Notes under the pieces: generated by a model
The model's database searches: none
Told to the model about the DNA's origin: nothing
The model's input: the letters and a program-made list of their open reading frames with translations, nothing else
Made by a program: the position numbers and the translations under genes
In this document: one piece after another, positions 17,808 to 23,517 of the stretch
Layout of the letters: each line of letters opens with the position of its first letter
Numbering within the stretch: the first letter of the stretch is position 1
Source of the DNA: a virus
DNA length: 55,359 nt
Strand: one strand, 5' to 3'
IMG/VR virus record: IMGVR_UViG_3300009177_000047
Location: 1-55,359 of that record

Positions 17808-17970
17808 ATGCTTGCGTTACCGGCACGCCCACCGTGCCAGCAGATGGGACGAACTCTCGCTCGAAGCCCGCGTGGGCACTGCCGCCGAGTTCCTTTTCCA
17901 CAACGGAGTGATGACCGGATCAGCTTCAATAATCCACAACGCATACTTAAAGCTTTGTCGTAGCGGCTGA
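17728..17970 (+). CDS. small protein, unknown
   Basis: This 80-residue protein starts at ATG 17728 with GGAG 7 nt upstream. It begins MTLNAGEWVRLEQALSEV and is mostly helical. It overlaps the end of the preceding frame by 80 nt, which is long for this phage. It is the last protein gene before the tRNA pair. No function is recognised. Confidence 0.5.
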   Translation: MTLNAGEWVRLEQALSEVTVSGEHFPECLRYRHAHRASRWDELSLEARVGTAAEFLFHNGVMTGSASIIHNAYLKLCRSG

Positions 17971-17974
17971 ACGT

Positions 17975-17982
17975 GCTAAATA
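17975..17982 (+). promoter_or_regulatory. late-promoter-like octamer before the tRNA genes
   Basis: GCTAAATA is followed by GAGGT and an ATG at 17988. It may be a promoter for the tRNA unit or an initiation context for the tiny ORF at 17988. Confidence 0.4.
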
Positions 17983-17987
17983 GAGGT

Positions 17988-18032
17988 ATGACCAACCCGG
18001 TGCACATTTCGAGCAACAGGCGAAGAGCCTAA
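17988..18032 (+). CDS. possible 14-residue leader peptide with AGG-CGA-AGA codons
   Basis: ATG 17988 follows GAGG closely and opens MTNPVHISSNRRRA. Its three consecutive Arg codons are AGG, CGA and AGA. AGG and AGA are the codons read by the two tRNAs encoded directly downstream. A GC-rich hairpin with a GCAA loop (18042-18059) lies between the peptide and the first tRNA. The arrangement resembles an attenuation leader, but a 14-codon ORF can occur by chance. Confidence 0.25.
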   Translation: MTNPVHISSNRRRA

Positions 18033-18041
18033 CTTGCTGCC

Positions 18042-18059
18042 GACGGCCGCAAGGCCGTC
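18042..18059 (+). terminator. hairpin before tRNA genes
   Basis: gacggcc (18042-18048), GCAA loop, ggccgtc (18053-18059) form a perfect 7-bp stem with a GNRA tetraloop. There is no U-run, so it is a weak terminator at best and may be an RNA-processing or attenuation element. Confidence 0.4.
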
Positions 18060-18064
18060 TCTGT

Positions 18065-18140
18065 GCGCCTATAGCTCAATTGGAAGAGCGACCGGTTTCT
18101 ACCCGGTAGGTTGGGAGTTCGAGCCTCTCTAGGCGTGCCA
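18065..18140 (+). tRNA. tRNA-Arg (anticodon UCU)
   Basis: The 76-nt sequence folds as a full cloverleaf. The acceptor is GCGCCTA/TAGGCGT (first pair G-T), the D arm GCTC/GAGC, the anticodon stem ACCGG/CCGGT with loop TTTCTAC, and the T arm GGGAG/CTCTC with loop TTCGAGC. CCA is encoded. The anticodon TCT reads AGA, a codon generally rare in high-GC bacteria. Confidence 0.95.
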
Positions 18141-18148
18141 TTTCCTGT

Positions 18149-18224
18149 GATCCCGTAGCTCAACAGGAAGAGCGCGCGTTTCCTAAACACGAGGTTGCTG
18201 GTTCGAGCCCAGCCGGGGTTGCCA
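18149..18224 (+). tRNA. tRNA-Arg (anticodon CCU)
   Basis: The 76-nt cloverleaf has acceptor GATCCCG/CGGGGTT (two wobble pairs), D arm GCTC/GAGC, anticodon loop TTCCTAA and T arm GCTGG/CCAGC. CCA is encoded. The anticodon stem CGCGT/ACACG has one C-A mismatch at its centre. The anticodon CCT reads AGG. It lies 8 nt after the tRNA-Arg(UCU), so the two are probably co-transcribed. Confidence 0.9.
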
Positions 18225-18431
18225 ATCTTCAGTTTTGCGCTGACGCTCGCCACGCTTCTTGGGCGTGTATGGCGGTAAACCAAGTAGAGCGTTCTCTTGG
18301 TTGCGGCGCTCCCGCCACCGTTGCCAATGAGCAGTTGCGGCGCGGCTATTGTTGTTCGACATCGTGGCCCCCATTCCAAGCGTTACCTTATGAAATGATG
18401 CTGCCATATATCGCTGATATGTCAAATGGTA

Positions 18432-18647
18432 TTAGCTTAAGGGGTAGTAGCGGGGTTCGTGGTAGTCCACACCGCCAAACGTTTTCAGCAACACCGCCTC
18501 ATGAGCCGGGAGATGGAAGACGATGCCACCGCCCATGAAGAACGTTTCCCTGTTGTAGTAGCGTTCTTTCTTCAGGCGAACGATCAACATCTCGACCGCA
18601 GGATCGTCCAAGACTTCCGTGGGGACGAGAATTTCAAACTCAGTCAT
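18432..18647 (-). CDS. small protein with strand-turn-helix C-terminus (family G), last gene of the M16 operon
   Basis: This 71-residue protein begins MTEFEILVPTEV at ATG 18647, overlapping the preceding stop by 8 nt. Residues 39-56 (GGGIVFHLPAHEAVLLKT) match the strand-turn-[DE]A-helix pattern found at the C-terminus of several other proteins of this phage. Here 15 further residues (ending RYYPLS) follow. It is the sixth gene of the M16 operon. The function is unknown. Confidence 0.6.
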   Translation of the reverse strand: MTEFEILVPTEVLDDPAVEMLIVRLKKERYYNRETFFMGGGIVFHLPAHEAVLLKTFGGVDYHEPRYYPLS

Positions 18648-18795
18648 AGTCGAAGGGATTCCAACCTGACGCCCGGCGATCACGCTCCGCATCATGGAAG
18701 TTGTCCTGACAGGCGAGGCAACGCCCATCGACGAGATCATCCGCATCGAACGTCTCGAAGTCGCAATCGGTGCAATAATAGGTCGGGAAATTCAT
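18640..18795 (-). CDS. small zinc-ribbon protein
   Basis: This 51-residue protein begins MNFPTYYC if ATG 18795 is used; that start overlaps the upstream stop as ATGA. An in-frame ATG at 18807 is possible. Two CxxC knuckles (CTDC at 8-11 and CLAC at 31-34) with ~20 residues between them fit a four-cysteine zinc ribbon. The C-terminus is acidic (ASGWNPFDYD). It is coupled to the membrane-protein genes of the M16 operon and may be an adaptor or nucleic-acid binder. Confidence 0.65.
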   Translation of the reverse strand: MNFPTYYCTDCDFETFDADDLVDGRCLACQDNFHDAERDRRASGWNPFDYD

Positions 18796-19157
18796 TTTAG
18801 TGTCCATATCGTCATAACCGGAACGACCAAACCCAAATAGCAAGCACCATAAAGGGCCAGACTTACGATGATTTTAGTTCGAAGAGGAAGGTGCGCAGCC
18901 CCACCAGAAAATCTGGAATAACCGGGAATCAATAATTCGGTGACGGCGTAGAACCTATTTCTAAACCATATAAACATCATGGCCAGCGTGCAAATAGCCA
19001 TCGCTATGACAATCGCACTATTCGTTTTTTCGGCGGCGTAACACACCAGCGAGGTAAGACACATTCGTTTCAAATACTCAAACCACGGATCAACTATTAG
19101 CTCTTTGCCATGCTGAAGAAGCCATTCGCAGGTTTTCTCATACGAAAACTTTACCAT
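18792..19157 (-). CDS. membrane protein, paralog 2 of the M16 operon
   Basis: With ATG 19157, overlapping the upstream stop, this is 121 residues. The sequence IVDPWFEYLKR (about residues 19-29) is shared with the gene just upstream (ISDPWFEYLKR), and the rest aligns along its length: SLVCYA with SLVYYA, MFIWFRNR with MGIWVRDR, and a hydrophobic C-terminus. Three membrane segments are likely (~30-45, 45-65, 95-118). A tandem duplication is the simplest explanation. It is more A/T-rich than the peptidase gene. Confidence 0.7.
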   Translation of the reverse strand: MVKFSYEKTCEWLLQHGKELIVDPWFEYLKRMCLTSLVCYAAEKTNSAIVIAMAICTLAMMFIWFRNRFYAVTELLIPGYSRFSGGAAHLPLRTKIIVSLALYGACYLGLVVPVMTIWTLK

Positions 19158-19633
19158 GTCTTTGTAGCCCAAAAAGAATAACTGGGGAGACCTATCAAAA
19201 AAATCCAAGCACTATACGCGAGCCACCTGACGAAGCATCGCGCACGCCACGGAAGTGGGTCCACAAACGGGCGCAGACTTTCGGCTAGGTCAATAATGCG
19301 GTCTCTGACCCAGATACCCATGAGAGAGCAAGTAATTGCCGACGCAACCCACAGGACCCACATGATCCAACGGTCGTGCGTCTTTGCCGTTGCATAGTAA
19401 ACGAGAGAAACGGCCGCCAACCGTTTAAGGTATTCGAACCACGGATCGCTAATCAGCGATTTGTGATTTTCAGAAACCCATGCTCGCATTGCTGCGCTAA
19501 GCACCGGTGCCTTGGTGCCTGCATACTTTTCTCGAATGGTTCCCGCCGGGGTGGGTTCTCCCGGTTCACCCCACCATATTTTTACAGCGATGCACGCATC
19601 GCTCCACCATGCTTTGGCCAAACTGACGAACAT
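19151..19633 (-). CDS. membrane protein, paralog 1 of the M16 operon
   Basis: This 160-residue protein starts at ATG 19633, overlapping the upstream stop as TGATG. A soluble N-terminal half (residues 1-65, with WWSDACIAVKIWWGEP) is followed by ISDPWFEYLKR and about three hydrophobic segments ending ...LIGLPSYSFWATKTW. The C-terminal ~100 residues are homologous by eye to the following gene. The position next to an M16 zinc peptidase suggests a membrane partner or target; that is inference. Confidence 0.7.
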   Translation of the reverse strand: MFVSLAKAWWSDACIAVKIWWGEPGEPTPAGTIREKYAGTKAPVLSAAMRAWVSENHKSLISDPWFEYLKRLAAVSLVYYATAKTHDRWIMWVLWVASAITCSLMGIWVRDRIIDLAESLRPFVDPLPWRARCFVRWLAYSAWIFLIGLPSYSFWATKTW

Positions 19634-19953
19634 CAGACGCTTTCGAGCTTGATCCCGACGATGACAGCCAATGCCTGCATGATGTCGCCGCCATAGCAAT
19701 GGCCGGAGCCGTAGCCCCCGTCACCGAGACGCGGACTGAAGGTGTCGTCGGAGCAGGCGAGTTCGTTCGCCTTCTCCCACTTGTCATAGTCGCGCCAGCG
19801 TTTCGCCTCTTGCGCTTCCGTCTCGCCCTCCTTGCCGTCTTCGAACGGGTTTTCGGAGGGGTGGTGCTTGTAGAGATACCAGCAGTCGTTGTCGATGATG
19901 GCGACGCAGCCGGGATTGTCCTTCAGGAGACGGATCAGATTCTTTTTAGCCAT
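19633..19953 (-). CDS. soluble protein downstream of the M16 peptidase
   Basis: This 106-residue protein has AAGGA 4 nt before ATG 19953, and the ATG overlaps the peptidase stop. It begins MAKKNLIRLLKDNPGCVAII. The middle is highly charged (ENPFEDGKEGETEAQEAKRW), and the C-terminus has a Gly/Tyr-rich segment (GDGGYGSGHCYGGD) and a final hydrophobic helix. It is translationally coupled to the peptidase, so the products may act together. No family is recognised. Confidence 0.65.
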   Translation of the reverse strand: MAKKNLIRLLKDNPGCVAIIDNDCWYLYKHHPSENPFEDGKEGETEAQEAKRWRDYDKWEKANELACSDDTFSPRLGDGGYGSGHCYGGDIMQALAVIVGIKLESV

Positions 19954-21253
19954 TGAGTCCTTCAGCAACCAAAGCCGTGTAGTCCTTGTCGGCGGCGTTG
20001 CCTGCCACGACCACGGTCGGGTTCAGGGTCAACAGGGTCTTGGCTGCCGCGATCACATCGTCGCGGGTCACCTTGTTGTAGCGCTCGACCTGCTCGCTCA
20101 TGGTCCGCACCTTGCCGCCGGTCTGCATATCGGAGGCGACTTGCTGCGCGACCGCAATCGGCTTTTCCGAGCGCGAGACGATCTGGCGAACCGTTTGGTT
20201 CAGAGCCCGCGTCCAATCATCGTCACTGATCTCGCCCTTGGCGATCTTGGCCAGTTCGGCGCACGCCGTGACGAGGAACTCATCCACGTTCTCGGCTGTG
20301 GTCGCGCCGTTGAGCAGGAACAGGCTGGAATCGGGCTGCGGAGACATTCCGGCGCCGATTGAGTAGCAGAGGCCGCGCTCTTCGCGGACCTGCTGGAAGA
20401 GCGGGGACGACATGCCGCCGCCCAGAACGTCCGACAGCAGATCGTAGACGGCGTAGTCGTCATCCATCGTGCCCGGCGCCGGGAACGCGATGAAGAGGTG
20501 AGCTTGGTCGTAACGATCATCGCGGACGACAGCTTGACCACCGGCGTAGATTGGGGCCACGGCGGTGATCTTCTCGCCGGGCTGAATGTCACCGAACCGC
20601 TCGGCGGTCAGGCGCACGAATTCCTCGTGATCGACGTTGCCCACGGCGATGACGGTCAGCGCGGCGGCGTGATAGTGCCGGGCCATATATTCAGCCACCA
20701 TGTCGTGGTCGAAGTTGCGAACGTTTTCCTCGGGACCGAGGATCGAACGGCCGAGCGGTTGGTTCGGATAGGCCGTGGCCGAGAGAGCGTCGATGGCGAT
20801 GTCGCGGATGTCGTCCGCGCTCTCGTGGATTTCTTGAACGACGACGTTCTGCTCGCGGCTGATCTCTTCGTCGTCCAGCGTCGAGTTCTTCAGCACGTCG
20901 GACAGAATGTCGAGGGCCGGGGCAATGTGCGACGGCAGGCCGACCACATAGTAGGCGGTGTTTGACCGGCTGGTGAAGGCGTTGATGTCGGCGCCGAGGC
21001 GTTCGATCTCGACGACGATATCCTTCGGCGACCGCGTGGTGGTGCCCTTGAAGGCCATGTGTTCGAGAAAGTGGGAGATGCCGTTCTCGGCTTCGGTCTC
21101 ATACCGCGCGCCGACCTTGGCGAACACGGACACCAACACAGTGTGGATCGGCTTGCGAGCGGTGGCCACCGTCACCCCGTTGGGAAGAACGGTGATTTGG
21201 ACCGCTTCGGCGGCCGTTTCAAAGCTCGTGTGATCCAGACTGAAATTCGGCAT
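19946..21253 (-). CDS. M16-family zinc metallopeptidase
   Basis: This 435-residue protein is full length for the processing-peptidase/PqqL-like branch of M16. The inverted zinc motif HFLEH is at 61-65, followed by MAFKGT, and the third ligand is probably Glu141 (VVVQEIHE), 76 residues on. The C-terminal half has the conserved REERGLCYSIGAG. All catalytic parts are present, so it is probably active. M16 peptidases cleave short or unfolded polypeptides, are common in bacteria and are unusual in phages. GGGAG precedes ATG 21253. It heads a six-gene operon from a TTGACC promoter and was probably acquired from a host. Confidence 0.9.
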   Translation of the reverse strand: MPNFSLDHTSFETAAEAVQITVLPNGVTVATARKPIHTVLVSVFAKVGARYETEAENGISHFLEHMAFKGTTTRSPKDIVVEIERLGADINAFTSRSNTAYYVVGLPSHIAPALDILSDVLKNSTLDDEEISREQNVVVQEIHESADDIRDIAIDALSATAYPNQPLGRSILGPEENVRNFDHDMVAEYMARHYHAAALTVIAVGNVDHEEFVRLTAERFGDIQPGEKITAVAPIYAGGQAVVRDDRYDQAHLFIAFPAPGTMDDDYAVYDLLSDVLGGGMSSPLFQQVREERGLCYSIGAGMSPQPDSSLFLLNGATTAENVDEFLVTACAELAKIAKGEISDDDWTRALNQTVRQIVSRSEKPIAVAQQVASDMQTGGKVRTMSEQVERYNKVTRDDVIAAAKTLLTLNPTVVVAGNAADKDYTALVAEGLNG

Positions 21254-21280
21254 GAGACTCCCTTCGCACTATGAACTTTC

Positions 21281-21310
21281 ATCCTATGGTCATTAAGAGT
21301 TTTGGTCAAC
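21281..21310 (-). promoter_or_regulatory. GTTGACCA promoter of the M16 operon
   Basis: On the minus strand GTTGACCA (21310-21303) supplies a TTGACC -35, and TAGGAT (21286-21281) lies 17 nt further on as a 4/6 match -10. The motif ends 50 nt before the peptidase ATG. Confidence 0.6.
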
Positions 21311-21337
21311 CAAATTCAGTCGCCGTTTGGCGGCGCA

Positions 21338-21345
21338 GATAAATA
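21338..21345 (+). promoter_or_regulatory. octamer GATAAATA directly before an ATG
   Basis: GATAAATA is followed by AGGTG and ATG 21351. As at 15393 and 17975, the octamer is too close to give a normal leader, so it is either a leaderless late start or an initiation context. Confidence 0.4.
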
Positions 21346-21350
21346 AGGTG

Positions 21351-21947
21351 ATGGCCGCACTTGATCTCCAAAAAATCCAAGACTCCCCGCACCTTCTGGA
21401 CATTTTGCTTCAGATGGAGGACGTGCTCGACTCGTTGGATGTCTACGTTTTCAAGAACTGGTATCTAGGAGAGATTGCCGAAGGCCCGACGGTTCGGCGC
21501 TACTGGCTCGATTTCACCCTCAAGTATCCCTACGACAAGATGCCCGACCCGAAGGCGGCCCTGCGCCTCCTGAAGCACGGCATTCGCGTGGACTTCTGGA
21601 AGGCCAAGATCGAGGACGGTGAATTCAAAGACGCCGACGAGGCTGAAGCCGATGCAGAAGCCGACGAAGGCCCCGAGAGCGATCCGGCCGACGATCCGGT
21701 GAAGAACACCGTGTGGCTGGTCCGCATCAGTATCCCGCGCCGTCTGGCCGCCCAGATGTCGTCCGAGGAAATGGACTTCTACGACGACGAAGTGGACGTG
21801 GACGACGTTGAGGACGCCAAGGACACCGGCATCGACGACGAGAGCGCCTACATGTCTGGCGAAGATGGCCAGCAGGCGGCGGGTGACCCGAACGCGGAAC
21901 CTTCGCCTGAAGAAGAACAACCGGCACCGGGAGGCCCCAATGGTTAA
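21351..21947 (+). CDS. acidic conserved phage protein, probably virion-related
   Basis: ATG 21351 gives 198 residues; an upstream in-frame TTG lies across the octamer and was rejected. Residues 1-100 are folded (MEDVLDSLDVYVFKNWYLGE, then YPYDKMPDPKAALRLLKHG). The rest is very acidic and low in complexity (EAEADAEADEGPESDPADD and a later D/E-rich run). It overlaps the next gene by 8 nt and is coupled to it. I recall this pair in other T4-like phages without a known function. Confidence 0.65.
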   Translation: MAALDLQKIQDSPHLLDILLQMEDVLDSLDVYVFKNWYLGEIAEGPTVRRYWLDFTLKYPYDKMPDPKAALRLLKHGIRVDFWKAKIEDGEFKDADEAEADAEADEGPESDPADDPVKNTVWLVRISIPRRLAAQMSSEEMDFYDDEVDVDDVEDAKDTGIDDESAYMSGEDGQQAAGDPNAEPSPEEEQPAPGGPNG

Positions 21948-22716
21948 GCTGACCGAAGGGATGCGCCCCGGCGATCTAGAGGACTTGGTCCTCCCGATGC
22001 TGACCATCGACGAGTATGAGAGCAAGATCGACAACGACGCCGTCGTGATGGGTTTCTATGTCAGCGACAAGGACGCCGCAGGCGATCTGAACCGCTACAT
22101 CCAAAAGTCCCCGGTCCAGCTTTTGGACACCGAGGTGTCTCCGGCGCCCGACCAGCACGGCTACTACATCGTGTTCGTCGAGCTTCTCAACGACATTCGG
22201 ATCGTGGACAACATGAAAGCGATCCTCGACGAAGTGAGTCCACTGGCCGACATTGACGAGTGGCAAATGCGGTTGCGTGGCAATGATGAAGGCGTAATGC
22301 CGTTCTCCGAGAAGGTGCTAAACCACCGTATGACGGAACTTCGAGCCGAAAACGTTGATGGCGATGATGGAGACACTGACGGAGACGCTGACGACACTGA
22401 GAATCAGGTCATGGAGTTCTTCCGCCCGAGTGATTTGGGCGACGTAGTTTTCGAAGGCTCCCAACTGGTTTTGGTCGGTGGCGCGGGCAAGCTTCAGGGC
22501 GAAATCGTGGCGTTCGGCCCGGCGGAAAGCTTGCTGATCGACCATCAATTGACAGAGAATGCCATGGCGATGGGCCTTACAGATGTCGCAACGTCTCTAA
22601 AGATGACCCGTCTGCTCGGTGACGGTTGGATGTCTAGCCGAATGGGAGATTGTTCTATTATTCAGCGCGTTGGCTCCGACTCTGCACTCCTGCTGCGGAA
22701 CGCCAGCTTCATCTAG
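21940..22716 (+). CDS. conserved phage protein coupled to 21351, probably virion-related
   Basis: This 258-residue protein starts at ATG 21940 with GGGAGG upstream. It has two halves: residues ~1-125 with AAGDLNRYIQKSP and EVSPAPDQHGYYIVFVELL, and a C-terminal ~100 residues with hydrophobic strands. They are separated by an Asp-rich linker (DGDDGDTDGDADDTENQ). The shared acidic character with its upstream partner suggests the two products act together. A hairpin follows the stop. Confidence 0.65.
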   Translation: MVKLTEGMRPGDLEDLVLPMLTIDEYESKIDNDAVVMGFYVSDKDAAGDLNRYIQKSPVQLLDTEVSPAPDQHGYYIVFVELLNDIRIVDNMKAILDEVSPLADIDEWQMRLRGNDEGVMPFSEKVLNHRMTELRAENVDGDDGDTDGDADDTENQVMEFFRPSDLGDVVFEGSQLVLVGGAGKLQGEIVAFGPAESLLIDHQLTENAMAMGLTDVATSLKMTRLLGDGWMSSRMGDCSIIQRVGSDSALLLRNASFI

Positions 22717-22720
22717 TGTC

Positions 22721-22737
22721 AAGCGGATTATCCGCTT
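22721..22737 (+). terminator. hairpin terminator after 22716
   Basis: aagcgga (22721-22727), loop tta, tccgctt (22731-22737) form a perfect 7-bp stem 4 nt after the stop. A short T-run (attttg) appears only about 9 nt further on, so termination may be partial. Confidence 0.5.
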
Positions 22738-22774
22738 CGGTTGCAAATTTTGACGTAGCTCAACGTCCAGCGGC

Positions 22775-23197
22775 GTGATTAAGTTCCCCAATGGGAGCGC
22801 CTCGCCGCGCGCCCACGATACAATCAAGGGGGTTCCTGTGGGCGTCGAGATCGTTGAGATTGGCTGTAACTGGCGAAGTGTGGCCAATCTGCGGTCCAGC
22901 CGCGAAACCCTCTGGCCCGGCATCGAAATCCTGCGGGAACAAGGCATCCCGATCTGCGAAAAACCCACCAGCATCCTTCTTCCCCTCCATGTCCGCGAAG
23001 ACATCAGGACCGTGGAACTGCGCGACTGGCTCGACGGCCGTGCAAAAGAGAAGAAAAGAGAACGCGGTTGGGTGAAAATGTTCAATCGTTTCAACTATGA
23101 CGAGCAAAAGTTCCAGATCAAAAGAGCCTATTTGGGCGTGAACTTCCGGTTCGAAGAGTCCGAAGACGCGTTTCTTTTCAAAATGTTCTACTATTGA
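22775..23197 (+). CDS. small protein with strand-acidic-helix C-terminus (family B)
   Basis: GTG 22775 gives 140 residues; GTG 22837 behind GGGGG is a good alternative. The N-terminal part has a folded alpha/beta look (SIL LPLHVREDIRTVELRDW region). The protein ends AYLGVNFRFEESEDAFLFKM-FYY: strand, acidic turn, [DE]A, helix with FKM. This is one of the clearest copies of the family signature. It lies between virion-like genes and the PAS operon. The function is unknown. Confidence 0.65.
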   Translation: MIKFPNGSASPRAHDTIKGVPVGVEIVEIGCNWRSVANLRSSRETLWPGIEILREQGIPICEKPTSILLPLHVREDIRTVELRDWLDGRAKEKKRERGWVKMFNRFNYDEQKFQIKRAYLGVNFRFEESEDAFLFKMFYY

Positions 23198-23223
23198 CCG
23201 AATAAAAACCGCTCAAGCCACCG

Positions 23224-23257
23224 CTCTGACCCTCGCTAAATAATGGGAGGGTCAGAG
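23224..23257 (+). promoter_or_regulatory. 11-bp hairpin with late-promoter octamer in its loop
   Basis: ctctgaccctc (23224-23234) and gagggtcagag (23247-23257) are perfect inverted repeats. The 12-nt loop contains GCTAAATA (23235-23242), a late-like octamer 26 nt before GTG 23269. A late transcript would start beyond the left arm and lack the hairpin, while read-through RNA would fold it. Confidence 0.6.
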
Positions 23258-23268
23258 TAGGTGTTTCA

Positions 23269-23517
23269 GTGGAAGGTATTATTGGGTCGATTTTGAGTGT
23301 ATTGACGAGCGGGAACGGCACACAAGCCCTCCCGATCATCATGGGGCTCATTATCTGGCATCTGCTTGAAGAGAACAAAAGGCTCAAAGCAGACAACCAG
23401 AAAAAAGACGAACGCATTGACAAAATCGTTGAGGACTACCATCGCGGCAATTTGACGCTCACCGAGGCGTTGAATTCGTTGAAGCTTGTCCTGTTCGAGA
23501 TCAAGGGCAAAATCTAA
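23269..23517 (+). CDS. small membrane-anchored coiled-coil protein, holin-like
   Basis: This 82-residue protein starts at GTG 23269 with AGGTG upstream. Residues ~4-30 are hydrophobic (including ALPIIMGLIIWHLL), followed by a charged helical region (EENKRLKADNQKKDERIDKI) that should form a coiled coil. Size and layout fit small phage holins or membrane anchors, but no conserved holin motif is visible. Its stop overlaps the PAS gene start as TAATG. Confidence 0.6.
   Translation: MEGIIGSILSVLTSGNGTQALPIIMGLIIWHLLEENKRLKADNQKKDERIDKIVEDYHRGNLTLTEALNSLKLVLFEIKGKI

Noticed and set aside
18029-18425. Minus-strand ORFs covering 18029-18379 and 18183-18425 (including a possible 60-residue gene starting at 18362)
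   Set aside because: Their C-terminal sequences (LGSNQQP and ARTSNLVF types) are the well-known spurious translations of the antisense strand of tRNA genes. They run through both tRNA-Arg genes, and the start at 18362 has only a poor ribosome site.
19946-21253. M16 peptidase as a prohead maturation protease
   Set aside because: T4-type prohead proteases are unrelated serine peptidases; this protein has the full zinc motif and lies in a membrane-protein operon, not a head operon.
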